From a virus: a stretch of 40,591 bases of DNA. The notes under the pieces are model-generated. The model saw nothing but the letters and a program-made list of their open reading frames with translations, ran no database searches and was not told where the DNA came from. The position numbers and the translations under genes were made by a program. Shown here piece after piece: positions 8,178 to 18,234 of this stretch (position 1 is the stretch's first letter; each line of letters begins with the position of its first letter). The stretch covers positions 1 to 40,591 of the IMG/VR virus record IMGVR_UViG_3300002835_009153, one strand, 5' to 3'.

Positions 8178-11100
8178 ATGTCATTTCAGGGAAATCCAAA
8201 AGATAGTTATTTACCTATAAACCGAACTGAAATACCCACAGGTTTAGACTATAAAACTCAAGGCTGTAGGACAGCATTAAATTATCTTACTGGAAAATTA
8301 GATCCAGAATTTTCAAATACTCTTTCACGAGAATGTGGAGATGATCCTTGTGGCCGAAAGTGCGTCAATGAAATTATTGATTTATGGACACACATCTATA
8401 ATAGCGGCGATAGAGTTTTAAATCAAAATGCTTTAGATCTTGTAACGCAATTATTAGCAACAAGATATTATAGGGATAATTTACCTAATTCTTTAAATCC
8501 TAATCTCATAACCGCAATAGAAAATGTATCTCTAGGTGATCTGAACCCATTTGGCGGGGAAATGTCTGAAGGATCATATATTCCGTATCGCACCATCGAA
8601 ATTGATACATTAGATCCTAATCTTGAAGTTATTGAACTTATTGCAGTAAATCCTGAAGTAATTCCTGCTCCAGGTCGATTCCCCCCCACAACAGCCCCTT
8701 TTGTTCCTCCCCTCTTTTATGACCCTCTGAGTTCACCATTACTAAGAGATTTAATTGAACGGTGTTGTACTTTCAATAACGCTTTAAACTCTGTCCGACC
8801 CCCTGGCTTTCCGGAACTGAATATAAATTCCTGTGATTATCTTCAACAAGTAGAAGGAATCATTAATACACTTATACAGCAACTTGCTGATGAAGGATGC
8901 AACGAAACTCCTACTCTTCCAATTTGCACACAAATACAACAAGTTCTTCAGGCATATACTGCATTAAAAAGAGCATGCGATAGTTTGTGGCAATATTGGG
9001 TGGATGAGTTTAACCCACCCACCAATCCCGATGGTTCTGTTCCACCAGATAGCACCACTAAACGCTACAACGACACTTACAAAAAACTTAAGGAGTGGTG
9101 GGATACACCTCCCGCAGATAGAGTTCCAAAATGTGAGGGAGAAAATGTTCCTGTGCATCCAGATGATATGAGGGAGGGGAGAGTCCCTTATCTTCCCCCA
9201 CCCGAGATGTCAATTTGTGATTATACTTATTGTTATGCTTTAAATGGTCCTCTTGACGAGCCTATTTTTGGGCCTTTTGTTATACCGTTTTCAGAAGAAT
9301 GGTGGAAGGTGTATAAAACTAGAAGGCTACTAGGAAAAACGCTTCCTATATTAAATCCAAAATTTGGAAGAAAATTTTTAGAAAAATATCCCAATCGTTT
9401 GGGAGTTTCTTGTGCAAGGGGTGGTGTTCTTTTATATGACCCCGCACAGAATTGTGAAGTCACAGATCCTGCGACTGGTGAACCATTTATACCCTCGCCC
9501 AACGAACCAAGCAGACTAGAGAACATTGCCCCACCCGGCACATGTAATTTTCCGCCACATCTATGGTTTTGGCCTGATCAAAATCAAGATTTAACGAGAA
9601 GGTGTTTAAAAGTTCCAATTTGGAGTAATCCCAATGGCACCGCTTCAGATCCACCAGTGCCCTACGCATATAAGTGTATGTGTAAAGAACCTAGTCCTAT
9701 TGACGGACAGCAAATTTGGGAAGAATTTGACCCCTATCGGCATTTAACAGAACCAGACAACTCACAAAATCCCGATGGTGGAAGTGATTTATTGCCCGAT
9801 TGGGCACCTATGGGATGCAAATGTGCTGAATCACCAACAGATCCTAATAATGTATTTAATCATTGTCCCACTGAGCCGCTCCAACAACGGCTTTTGAATT
9901 TGGATACGGAAAACAACAAAAAAGTCTGTTGTGAGGATGTTTTTAAATTGTGCCAAGAATTACTTGAAAGATCCTCTCTGAAGCATTTAAAGACAAGTTT
10001 ATTTTATGATTTTGTTGATAAGTGTGAAACTCCATGTAGCGAAACTTGCTATAACTCAATTGAAAAATTGTGGAAGCACATTTACAACGAAGGTAATATT
10101 ATAGACAGATATGCTTACAATGCATTAACAAATGCAATTGCTCGTAGCAATGATAATTTATGTTTTGGTGATGATATACTTTCTTCACAAACAGACGCTC
10201 TTAAAGTTGCAACAGAAGAATTTAAAGCACCTAATAAACCAATTCCAACTCTACCAGAGGCAATAGATTTACTGGATTCAAATATAATTGACAGTATTAA
10301 TGCAATAGGATATATTTCAACTGATATTTGGAATGCTAGGGCAAAAAGAAGTATTGCATGCGATTCTCTTAATAAGGCAGAAGAATTGTATACTCAATAT
10401 AATACTGTTTTACCTTCAGGGATTAATTCGTGGCCTTTTAATCGGAGGGACCAAAAAATAGCAGGAGCCTGTGGGTTTAATCCTCCTACTGTAAATGGAA
10501 TTGAATTATTTACAGATTTTGATGATTGTATCAATAGAATTACACATCCAAGAGCACATATCAAAATTTTGATTGATTGGATTAAATGTCATAGAGATGC
10601 TTCTGTAAATAAAAATGGTATTGGTGGAAATGTAGGGCGTTGGAATGCTATTCTTAAACAATTTGAAGATCTTTATAAGAGGGGTGAGGGTGCTTCAGTT
10701 GTTTATAGACGAGCATCTGATGCTTCTTTAGTTGAGTATACTTCCGCAGAATCCGCAGAGGATCTTTCATTACCGAATAATTCAACAAACTCAGTTTTAC
10801 GATATTGCTCCGAAGTGCTCCGAAGAAGAATAAAAACACTAGAATATAGATTACAAATAATAAAATGTCTTATGGAGAAATGTTTTGATCAATTTTACTA
10901 TACCGATTGTGGCCCCGGTGGTCCTTGTCAAACACCTAGAGTCTTTGATTACTACGACGATCCTACTGTACTTCAGGGGCTCCTTTTTGAGTTACAGAAT
11001 TGTCTAGAGAAAGTAATACGATTAGCGGACAAGTTAGGCTTGGGCAGTGATGTCAATCTTTCGTCTATAATCCGGCGATGGATGTGGGAATTTGGTAACG

Positions 11101-12140
11101 ACCGGAGTGCAGGTTCCTGTCAGTTCTGCGGATATCAAAAATTCATTCCAGACAATTGGCGTGGAAGCACCGATAATGAGTATATACCCGGCGAATCTCC
11201 ATGCCCCGATGTGTCGCAGGGACTGGATTGTTTGAGGAAACCTTTTGGTAGTCCACTAGGTGACCCTGACCTGACTAGAGAAGAATGGAGCATTATTTTA
11301 AATACGATGTTTGAACAAATGCTACCTGTAGTCATTGGTAATATATTAAAGAATCCATGTCAAATTCTAGAATTATTTAAGCATGGTTCAAACTCTCGTA
11401 ACAATTGGAGTATTCCGAACGATTTGTATGAAAATGCTGGAGGATTAAGCGGAATAACTCAATGTCTCCAGAGTAATGGTATTGATACTACACCAGGATC
11501 AGTTGATAATCCATATGGTGTTTTGCCGAATGGAATGGGGTCGCAAGTACCTCCTGCTCCAAATGGTTGTATAGAGAGGCTTCAAAGTCTTTGTGACAAT
11601 TTTAACAATCACCCATCAAAAATCGGTGAAATTATGAATTGTGTGTATGAAAAACTTAGAAGACTCATTGAATGTGAATTCGATTGGCTTAAATGCAACG
11701 AGAACGGGGAAGTTGAATATAGAGATCCCGAAGAAATACAAAATGCCATTAATAAATTTATGAGAAGAGCAATCATACACTGCTGTGGAAAAGTGGGGGT
11801 ATGTTGTAGACGAGACTGTGAAGAATATTGTGTACCATCAGGCTGTCCGACTGTTGAAGATCCAGACAATCCATCTACATTAGAAGGAGATTTGATTAGT
11901 TGTGCAGCGATTGCAGATTTTATAATGAACTCAAACGGTGCGCCAGTTCCTGATTGTTTTGTGTGTGTGGGTACTGTAAAGGGAAAAATTGATATTGATA
12001 CTGGATTATTCCGTTCTAATTCCAACTCTCAAGACGGAGGGCTTCCGGATCCAAATGTTGGTGGTGGTGGCCCTACAGTTGGTAATGACAATATCTGCGG
12101 GGAAATTATTATTTCTACAACAAATGTGCAACAAATGTGA
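8178..12140 (+). CDS. Giant Cys/Pro-rich virion-like protein with internal duplication
   Basis: 1320 residues with several dozen cysteines, many prolines and asparagines, and no signal peptide or membrane segment. The start ATG has GAGG six bases upstream. Two segments match each other: near residues 55-100 (CGRKCVNEIIDLWTHIYN) and near 620-680 (CSETCYNSIEKLWKHIYN), showing an internal duplication. A central part (about 250-520) is homologous to the next gene: ACDSLWQYWVDEFNP, GRVPYLPP, IPFSEEWWKVYK, GKTLPILNP and YAYKCMCKE all have counterparts there. The second half carries CQFCGYQKF and a final CxxxCxxxCVPSGCP cluster. No family is recognised. Its place between gp14 and gp15 inside the late cluster makes a virion protein (neck, whisker or fibre-like) the likeliest reading; cysteine richness is unusual for a protein folded in bacterial cytoplasm and may mean metal sites. 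Confidence 0.8.
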   Translation: MSFQGNPKDSYLPINRTEIPTGLDYKTQGCRTALNYLTGKLDPEFSNTLSRECGDDPCGRKCVNEIIDLWTHIYNSGDRVLNQNALDLVTQLLATRYYRDNLPNSLNPNLITAIENVSLGDLNPFGGEMSEGSYIPYRTIEIDTLDPNLEVIELIAVNPEVIPAPGRFPPTTAPFVPPLFYDPLSSPLLRDLIERCCTFNNALNSVRPPGFPELNINSCDYLQQVEGIINTLIQQLADEGCNETPTLPICTQIQQVLQAYTALKRACDSLWQYWVDEFNPPTNPDGSVPPDSTTKRYNDTYKKLKEWWDTPPADRVPKCEGENVPVHPDDMREGRVPYLPPPEMSICDYTYCYALNGPLDEPIFGPFVIPFSEEWWKVYKTRRLLGKTLPILNPKFGRKFLEKYPNRLGVSCARGGVLLYDPAQNCEVTDPATGEPFIPSPNEPSRLENIAPPGTCNFPPHLWFWPDQNQDLTRRCLKVPIWSNPNGTASDPPVPYAYKCMCKEPSPIDGQQIWEEFDPYRHLTEPDNSQNPDGGSDLLPDWAPMGCKCAESPTDPNNVFNHCPTEPLQQRLLNLDTENNKKVCCEDVFKLCQELLERSSLKHLKTSLFYDFVDKCETPCSETCYNSIEKLWKHIYNEGNIIDRYAYNALTNAIARSNDNLCFGDDILSSQTDALKVATEEFKAPNKPIPTLPEAIDLLDSNIIDSINAIGYISTDIWNARAKRSIACDSLNKAEELYTQYNTVLPSGINSWPFNRRDQKIAGACGFNPPTVNGIELFTDFDDCINRITHPRAHIKILIDWIKCHRDASVNKNGIGGNVGRWNAILKQFEDLYKRGEGASVVYRRASDASLVEYTSAESAEDLSLPNNSTNSVLRYCSEVLRRRIKTLEYRLQIIKCLMEKCFDQFYYTDCGPGGPCQTPRVFDYYDDPTVLQGLLFELQNCLEKVIRLADKLGLGSDVNLSSIIRRWMWEFGNDRSAGSCQFCGYQKFIPDNWRGSTDNEYIPGESPCPDVSQGLDCLRKPFGSPLGDPDLTREEWSIILNTMFEQMLPVVIGNILKNPCQILELFKHGSNSRNNWSIPNDLYENAGGLSGITQCLQSNGIDTTPGSVDNPYGVLPNGMGSQVPPAPNGCIERLQSLCDNFNNHPSKIGEIMNCVYEKLRRLIECEFDWLKCNENGEVEYRDPEEIQNAINKFMRRAIIHCCGKVGVCCRRDCEEYCVPSGCPTVEDPDNPSTLEGDLISCAAIADFIMNSNGAPVPDCFVCVGTVKGKIDIDTGLFRSNSNSQDGGLPDPNVGGGGPTVGNDNICGEIIISTTNVQQM

Positions 12141-12221
12141 ATAATGATAATTTAGGTTAAATTTTACGAAATTTGTTTTAGAGGAAATTAAACACTATCG
12201 ATTAAGTTGATTTTAAAGTTT

Positions 12222-13277
12222 ATGAATGATATGGAAATCCCTAACACGAAGAATATTTACTCGTCAACTAATAGCGTTTCTCATATTAGAGGATTTCCTG
12301 TTAAGTTAAACTCTGAAAGTGATGATTATTTTATTCCTTGGTTGAGAGAAGATTTATCGTGGGAGAATAATTTTAAAAATCTCAATGATTGCTGTAGTGC
12401 TAGACAATTAAAATTTTTGCTTGGGGACGAATGTTACGAAGAGATCGACGCTCAATTATCAATACCAACAGATCATCCCGATTCTGAAAAAATTAGGATT
12501 TCTGGTATATCGGCATGTCAAAAATTACAAAGGTATTGGACAAATTGGTTTGCTCCTGTTAACGACAGGAGCACACAAGGAACCATTAGATTGTGGAATA
12601 AATGGAAAAGTTCCATAAATTCTCTTTCAGATCATTTGAAAAATGACTCATCTAAAAAAAATTGTGATGATATAGTTCATCCATTATTTATAGAAAGCGG
12701 AATGGTTCCGTACCTTCCGATTGATGGGGATCCCATTTGCAATTACACATGGAGAGTGGCAATATGTGGTGGAGATGGCAAAACAGATTTGCATCATCCA
12801 TATGATATCCCTTTCACTGATAGTTGGTGGATGATTTACATAAATGCAAAAGTTTCTGGTAAAAAAATTCCTACAATAAATCCAGTTTGGTTTAATAGAA
12901 TGGGTCAAGAGTATACTAGAGGATTTAGAATATCTTGCGCTGCTAAAGTATTAACTAATCTGTCTATAGATTGGCCTGGTGTAAGTTTTGGGGCAGTTCC
13001 CGCAGGAGTGATTACATTTAATTCAAGTTCTCCGTGTACAGGAATTGGTGATTTACCTTTACGAAAAACAGATGTCAAAAGATGGAAAATGGATCTTTCG
13101 GACTATAAAACCCCTTACATATTTTCGGAATCTCAAAATGCGAATTCTAACGAATGTATAACCTCAATCGTTCCAATTCGTTTTTCATTTAAATCTAAAT
13201 GTTTTTGCAAAAACAAAATTCACAACATAAATGATATGACAATTGGTGAATACACTCTTTCAGAAAATTGTTTATGA
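12222..13277 (+). CDS. Cys-rich protein, partial paralogue of the upstream 1320-residue protein
   Basis: 351 residues from ATG 12222 (an in-frame TTG at 12207 and ATG at 12231 are alternatives; none has a clear Shine-Dalgarno). It aligns with the middle of the upstream protein: ACQKLQRYWTNWFAP, GMVPYLPIDGDPICNYTW, IPFTDSWWMIYI, GKKIPTINPVW, GFRISCA and FKSKCFCKN match in the same order. It therefore derives from a partial duplication or is a second subunit built from the same domain. Its last codon overlaps the gp15 start (ATGA at 13274-13277), which argues for coupled translation with gp15 and a role in tail or neck assembly. Function unknown. Confidence 0.75.
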   Translation: MNDMEIPNTKNIYSSTNSVSHIRGFPVKLNSESDDYFIPWLREDLSWENNFKNLNDCCSARQLKFLLGDECYEEIDAQLSIPTDHPDSEKIRISGISACQKLQRYWTNWFAPVNDRSTQGTIRLWNKWKSSINSLSDHLKNDSSKKNCDDIVHPLFIESGMVPYLPIDGDPICNYTWRVAICGGDGKTDLHHPYDIPFTDSWWMIYINAKVSGKKIPTINPVWFNRMGQEYTRGFRISCAAKVLTNLSIDWPGVSFGAVPAGVITFNSSSPCTGIGDLPLRKTDVKRWKMDLSDYKTPYIFSESQNANSNECITSIVPIRFSFKSKCFCKNKIHNINDMTIGEYTLSENCL

Positions 13278-14125
13278 GCGACTATTATTACCATAATACT
13301 ATTAGAAAAGTTGTTGTGGCCTTTGCATCTTTATTCGATAACATATATGTGTCTAGAAAGGGTGCGGATGGTTCTGAAATTGAAAGAATCAAAGTTCCAA
13401 TTTCATATGGACCAAAGCAAAAGTTTTTGTCGAGGCTTGATAGAATTGGAAAAGACTTTGAACAGAAAATAGTTTTAGAGTCCTATTTACCGAGACTTTC
13501 TTTTGAAATCGGTAATCTTCAATACGATTCATCTAGAAAATTGAACAGCATACAAAAAACTGTTGCACTTTCTTCTGATAATGATTTGTATCGTAGACTA
13601 GAAAAAGTTCCATACAATTTGTCTTTATCATTAAATATCATGAGTAAAACAATGGATGACAATCTGCAAATTATAGAACAGATTCTTCCTATGTTTGGTC
13701 CTGAGTTTACATTTACTATTAAAGCAGTAGAGCCAACTGATATGGATGTTGATATTCCATTAGTTTTTTCTTCAACCACGATGAGTGACGGTGATGACGG
13801 GAGTTATGGGGATTATGGAACAAGAAAAATTACAATATCGAATATCCAATTTACAGCAAAGATGTATCTATACGGTCCTGTGAAAAGAGAAAAACTTATT
13901 ACACAAACCGAAACAACATTTTTTGATTTTGATATTTTTGATTCAACAATAACTCCTACTAATTCAATTTCTACGGTTGAAGTTAATCCTCAAAAAGGAG
14001 TTAATGCACAGAATTATGATGCCAATTCCCCAATTGGATCGACCAATGGAGCAGAAATTTTTATATCAGGACCGGACTACGGTGATACAACATATCTTCC
14101 GGGTACTACTTCCGGTCAGCCTTAA
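13274..14125 (+). CDS. 15: Tail sheath stabiliser / tail completion protein gp15
   Basis: 283 residues from ATG 13274 (T4 gp15: 272). The opening MSDYYYHNTIRKVVVAFASL then FDNIYVSR, and PISYGPKQKFLSRLDRI, are characteristic of gp15, which caps the tail at its head-proximal end and joins it to the neck. It contains the usual RLEKVPYNLSLSLNIMSK segment. The ATG overlaps the TGA of the preceding Cys-rich gene (ATGA), so an in-frame TTG two codons upstream is not needed. The C-terminal ~45 residues are low complexity (N, P, G, S, T). Confidence 0.92.
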   Translation: MSDYYYHNTIRKVVVAFASLFDNIYVSRKGADGSEIERIKVPISYGPKQKFLSRLDRIGKDFEQKIVLESYLPRLSFEIGNLQYDSSRKLNSIQKTVALSSDNDLYRRLEKVPYNLSLSLNIMSKTMDDNLQIIEQILPMFGPEFTFTIKAVEPTDMDVDIPLVFSSTTMSDGDDGSYGDYGTRKITISNIQFTAKMYLYGPVKREKLITQTETTFFDFDIFDSTITPTNSISTVEVNPQKGVNAQNYDANSPIGSTNGAEIFISGPDYGDTTYLPGTTSGQP

Positions 14126-14145
14126 TCAGGAGCACCATAAACTAT

Positions 14146-14604
14146 ATGCTAAGTTCAAATGATAAAATTTCAGAGGAATTGAATATTACACCTGAATATA
14201 GAGAAGAAGTCAATAGATCTGATTCAGGGCAGATAGAAATATCAGGTAAAACTTACAAACCAAATGAAGCCGATGACGATTATAATGAAGTCAGAAGAAA
14301 TCTGAAGGTTGTGATTGAGCAATCCAATAGTGCTATACAGGGGATTCTTGAATTGGCTGAGGACAGTCAGCAACCTAGAGCATATGAAGTTGTTGCACAA
14401 TTAATTGGACAGACTCTAGAGGCAAATACACGACTCATCGACTTGCATCGTCGCATGAAAGACATAAAGAAAGAGGATGGTCGATCTAAGTCTACAAGTG
14501 TTACCAATAACAGTATTTTTGTTGGCAGCACAGCAGAGTTGCAGAAAATGATAAAGGCTCAACAAAAACAGATAATAGATGTTAAGCCAATTGATGGTGA
14601 GTAA
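14146..14604 (+). CDS. 16: Terminase small subunit gp16
   Basis: 152 residues (T4 gp16: 164). The central helical part (NEVRRNLKVVIEQSNSAIQG; ARLIDLHRRMKDIKK-like region) is the coiled-coil oligomerisation core seen in gp16, which recognises DNA and stimulates the packaging motor. The ends are polar and disordered-looking. The gene lies 5 nt before gp17 as in T4. An AGGAG lies about 15 nt before the ATG, rather distant. Identification rests mainly on position plus the core helix pattern. Confidence 0.85.
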   Translation: MLSSNDKISEELNITPEYREEVNRSDSGQIEISGKTYKPNEADDDYNEVRRNLKVVIEQSNSAIQGILELAEDSQQPRAYEVVAQLIGQTLEANTRLIDLHRRMKDIKKEDGRSKSTSVTNNSIFVGSTAELQKMIKAQQKQIIDVKPIDGE

Positions 14605-14609
14605 AAATA

Positions 14610-16280
14610 ATGGTTCGAAAAATTGATGACACATATCTGGGTAACCCGCTATTAAAAGCGGGAAATATCAAAATAGAATTCAGCAAAGAGCAGTTGGAGG
14701 AGTACATCAAATGCTCAGTTGATCCAGTCTACTTCATGGAAAACCACATGAAGATTGTCACACTTGATCAGGGATTAGTTACAATTTCTCTGTATGATTT
14801 TCAGAAGGAAATTGTCAGATCAGTTCATGAAAATAGATTTACTATTTGTAAGATACCTAGACAGTCAGGTAAAACAACCTGTTTGATTGGTGAAATCGTA
14901 CATCAAGTGCTTTTTAACTCTAATTATAAAGTTGCTATTTTGGCTAACAAGTTAAAAACAGCAACAGAAATTATGGACAGGGTTAAAATTGTTTATGAAA
15001 ATCTTCCGAAATGGATGCAGCAGGGGGTTATTGAGTGGAACAAAACGAGCATTACACTTGAAAATGGATCTAAGGTAGTGTGTTCATCTACATCATCAAG
15101 TGCTGTCCGTGGTTCGTCATATAATTTTTTGCTGTTAGACGAATTTGCATTCGTTCCGGATGAAATTGCAGAAGACTTTTTTGCTTCTGTGTATCCAACA
15201 ATTACCGCAGGACAAACCACTAAAACGGTGATAGTCAGTACGCCAAATGGATTGAATCTTTACTATAAGTTGTGGCAAAACGCCAAACAGGGAAGATCAA
15301 ATTTTAAACCGGTTGAAGCACATTGGTGGCAAATTCCTGGTAGAGATGAGAAATTCAAAACAGAAACTATAAAAAACACATCTGAAAGACATTGGGCGAG
15401 TGAATATGAATGTGAATTTCTCGGTTCTCAGGATACACTTATAAAGACATCTAAATTGGCATCATTGTCATTTTCTGAACCTATTCTCAAAACAGATGAT
15501 GGATTGTCCGTTTACGAATCTCCTAAAGAGAATCATATCTACTCAATTACAGTAGACACAAGTAGATCTATAGGGCAAGACTATAACGCATTTGTTGTTA
15601 CTGATGTTACTGAAGTTCCATATAAGGTAGTTGCAAAGTACAAAAATAATCAAATACCAAATGCTCTATATCCGAATGTAATTTTTTCAGTTGCTAACAA
15701 ATACAATGAAGCCTATGTTTTAGTAGAAATAAATGATGTGGGACAGCAGATAGCAGATCTACTTCGTGAAGAACTTGAATATGAAAACATTCTAGAGGTA
15801 GTGGTTAAGAGCAAAAAAGCACAGAAACTTGGAGTTGCATACGGCGGAATGCGATCTTATTCTGGACTGAAGATGAGTGTTCAAACAAAGAAAATTGGTT
15901 GCATGGCACTCAAAGAAATGGTTGAAGGCGATAAACTAATATTAAATGACTTTGAGATTATATCCGAATTAAGCACATTTGTCTCCAAGGGGCAGTCTTA
16001 TGAGGCAAGTTCAGGGTATCACGACGATTTAGTATCTTCATTAGTGTTATTTGGTTGGATGACATCTCAGCCATATTTCCAAGATTTGACCAATGTTGAT
16101 ACTAGGAGAAAAATTTATGAGGAAAAGATTAAAAAATTAGAAGAAGATTTGGTTCCTTTTGGTTTTCTTGAGAACCAAGAAGAAGACTTAAGTCAATCGA
16201 TTAGAGAACTATCAAAGGAGAGTTCAGGACAGCCAATCATTAGATCTGATTGGGGACTGAATTCGGACGAGATTATTTGA
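14610..16280 (+). CDS. 17: Terminase large subunit gp17 (packaging ATPase-nuclease)
   Basis: 556 residues (T4 gp17: 610). The N-terminal ATPase has Walker A RQSGKT (84-89), preceded by CKIP, and Walker B LLLDEF with D177-E178. The motor coupling region follows (VIVSTPNGLNLYYKLW). The C-terminal RNase H-fold nuclease begins at SITVDTS with D316 as first acidic residue, and later has VEINDVGQQIADLL and HDDLVSSLVL, the usual last catalytic His-Asp-Asp region. It pumps DNA into proheads and cuts concatemers. It is the strongest anchor for the T4-like assignment together with gp20 and gp23. Confidence 0.96.
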   Translation: MVRKIDDTYLGNPLLKAGNIKIEFSKEQLEEYIKCSVDPVYFMENHMKIVTLDQGLVTISLYDFQKEIVRSVHENRFTICKIPRQSGKTTCLIGEIVHQVLFNSNYKVAILANKLKTATEIMDRVKIVYENLPKWMQQGVIEWNKTSITLENGSKVVCSSTSSSAVRGSSYNFLLLDEFAFVPDEIAEDFFASVYPTITAGQTTKTVIVSTPNGLNLYYKLWQNAKQGRSNFKPVEAHWWQIPGRDEKFKTETIKNTSERHWASEYECEFLGSQDTLIKTSKLASLSFSEPILKTDDGLSVYESPKENHIYSITVDTSRSIGQDYNAFVVTDVTEVPYKVVAKYKNNQIPNALYPNVIFSVANKYNEAYVLVEINDVGQQIADLLREELEYENILEVVVKSKKAQKLGVAYGGMRSYSGLKMSVQTKKIGCMALKEMVEGDKLILNDFEIISELSTFVSKGQSYEASSGYHDDLVSSLVLFGWMTSQPYFQDLTNVDTRRKIYEEKIKKLEEDLVPFGFLENQEEDLSQSIRELSKESSGQPIIRSDWGLNSDEII

Positions 16281-16283
16281 AAA

Positions 16284-16292
16284 ACTAAATAC
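16284..16292 (+). promoter_or_regulatory. T4-late-like promoter element before gp18 (ACTAAATAC)
   Basis: ACTAAATAC directly after the gp17 stop and 44 nt before the gp18 ATG; part of the recurring late-promoter set. Confidence 0.62.
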
Positions 16293-16336
16293 CAAAGACT
16301 AATTAAAGTCTATTAAATTTTTAGGAGACTATTCAG

Positions 16337-18199
16337 ATGGCATTCCAACTTTCTCCAGGCGTGAATGTAACGGAGCGGGATCTAACGACCATTGTTCCAT
16401 CCGTTGCAACTACAAATGCAGCGTTTGCGGGTATTTTTTCATGGGGTCCGATGCACAAACGGATTCTGATTGATAGTGAAAATTCCCTCGCCAAAACATT
16501 TGGTCTTCCTAATGACAATAACTATCAGTATTGGTTTACTGCGGCAAACTTTCTGCAATATGGAAGTAATCTTCAAGTTGTCAGAACTGGTCAAACCGCA
16601 CATAATGCCTGTAGTGTAGGTGCATCAGGATTCCCTGTATACAATGATGATTATATCAATGATGCATCTTTAACTTCGCAGGGCACATTTATTGCAAAAT
16701 ATCCTGGAGAATTGGGAAATTCAATTGGCGTTCAAATTTGTGGTAGTGAACCATCAGTAATTCCGCCTCCTGATGAGTTAATAGGTAGTGCTGCCGTAGT
16801 AGGATTTGCAGATTGGGGATATGCCGATGAGTTTGATGCCCCCCCTGATACAAGTGAATATGTTTCAAGTTTAAATGGAGAAAAGGATCAATTTCATTTG
16901 GTTGTTGTTGATATAGACGGTAAATGGACTGGATTGTCTGGAAGTGTTTTAGAAAGATTTGCAAATCTTTCTTTAGATAAAGATGCCAAAGATTTTAATG
17001 GAGTATCTTCTTTTTACAGACAACAAATTAATTCAACCTCAAAATACATTTCATGTCCAATGGATGGTATAGATAACACTACAGCCGTTATCTATGGTGC
17101 TGAGGGAAATACTTCCAGTTATAGGTATACTAATGTTGAGAGTCTTACTTCGGGAACACAGGAAAATGGATCATTTGGAGTCTTAACATATAAATTTACT
17201 GGTGGCAAAGATGGAACCAAATTTTCTGATCTTAAAAGATCTACAGATTTTGTAGATGTTGTTTTTCCAGGTATACCTTTAGATAGTGGATATAATCTTT
17301 TTGATGATCCTCAGATCGCTGATGTTAATTTGATACTTGGTGGTCCAGAGTTTTGCCCCCAAACTGTAAAAGAAAAAGATACTTACACCTCTTCATTTAC
17401 CGCCGAAGAGGACGAGGTAACTGTGGGTCAAAAACTCAAGGAGTTAGTTGAAAAGAGAAAAGATTGCGTTGCTTTCCTTTCTTGCCCAATTAGTAACGCA
17501 GCCTTGAGTAATACTGATAAACTTGAAATATCTAAAAAGTATCGTAATCAGATTGGATCTTCTTCCTATGTTTTTATCGATAGTGGTTATAAGTATACTT
17601 ACGATATTTACAACGATAAGTATCGTTGGGTTCCTTTAAATGGAGATATCGCTGGATTATGTGCTCGCACAGATTCAACTAATGATCCTTGGTATAGTCC
17701 CGCAGGATTCAATCGTGGAAATGTTAAGGGAGTCGTGAAATTGGCTTTCAACCCAACACAGACATTCCGTGATGAATTATACAAGAATAACATTAATCCA
17801 GTAGTAACTTTCCCGGGTGAAGGAACTGTTTTGTACGGTGACAAAACCGCTCAGACAAAACCATCTGCATTTGATAGAATTAATGTTCGTCGTTTGTTTA
17901 TTGTTCTTGAAAAGGCTATTGCAACGGCTTCAAAATATAGTCTCTTTGAATTCAACGATGCATTCACCCGAGCGCAATTTGTTTCTTTGGTTGACCCATT
18001 CTTGCGTGAGGTTCAATCTAGAAGAGGAATTATCGACTTTAAGGTTGTTTGCAATGAAAGAAACAATACACCCGAAGTTATCGATAGTAACAGATTTGTG
18101 GCGGATATTTACATTAAGCCCACTCGTAGTATTAATTTCATCCAATTGAACTTTGTTGCCACTAGAACAGGCGTTTCATTCAATGAAGTTGGAGCATGA
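16337..18199 (+). CDS. 18: Tail sheath protein gp18
   Basis: 620 residues (T4 gp18: 659). The start MAFQLSPGVNVTERDLTTIV followed by VATTNAAFAGIFSWGP is the classic contractile sheath N-terminus. The C-terminal domain has GNVKGVVKLAFNPTQTFRDELYKNNINP, FDRINVRRLFIVLEKAI, YSLFEFNDAFTRAQF and DFKVVCNERNNTPEVID, which form the conserved core contacting the tail tube. It polymerises around the gp19 tube and contracts on infection. AGGAG lies nine bases before the ATG. It has its own late promoter element, fitting the high copy number of the product. Confidence 0.97.
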   Translation: MAFQLSPGVNVTERDLTTIVPSVATTNAAFAGIFSWGPMHKRILIDSENSLAKTFGLPNDNNYQYWFTAANFLQYGSNLQVVRTGQTAHNACSVGASGFPVYNDDYINDASLTSQGTFIAKYPGELGNSIGVQICGSEPSVIPPPDELIGSAAVVGFADWGYADEFDAPPDTSEYVSSLNGEKDQFHLVVVDIDGKWTGLSGSVLERFANLSLDKDAKDFNGVSSFYRQQINSTSKYISCPMDGIDNTTAVIYGAEGNTSSYRYTNVESLTSGTQENGSFGVLTYKFTGGKDGTKFSDLKRSTDFVDVVFPGIPLDSGYNLFDDPQIADVNLILGGPEFCPQTVKEKDTYTSSFTAEEDEVTVGQKLKELVEKRKDCVAFLSCPISNAALSNTDKLEISKKYRNQIGSSSYVFIDSGYKYTYDIYNDKYRWVPLNGDIAGLCARTDSTNDPWYSPAGFNRGNVKGVVKLAFNPTQTFRDELYKNNINPVVTFPGEGTVLYGDKTAQTKPSAFDRINVRRLFIVLEKAIATASKYSLFEFNDAFTRAQFVSLVDPFLREVQSRRGIIDFKVVCNERNNTPEVIDSNRFVADIYIKPTRSINFIQLNFVATRTGVSFNEVGA

Positions 18200-18234
18200 T
18201 TCATCATCTTTAAAAAATAAATTAGGAGAAAAAG

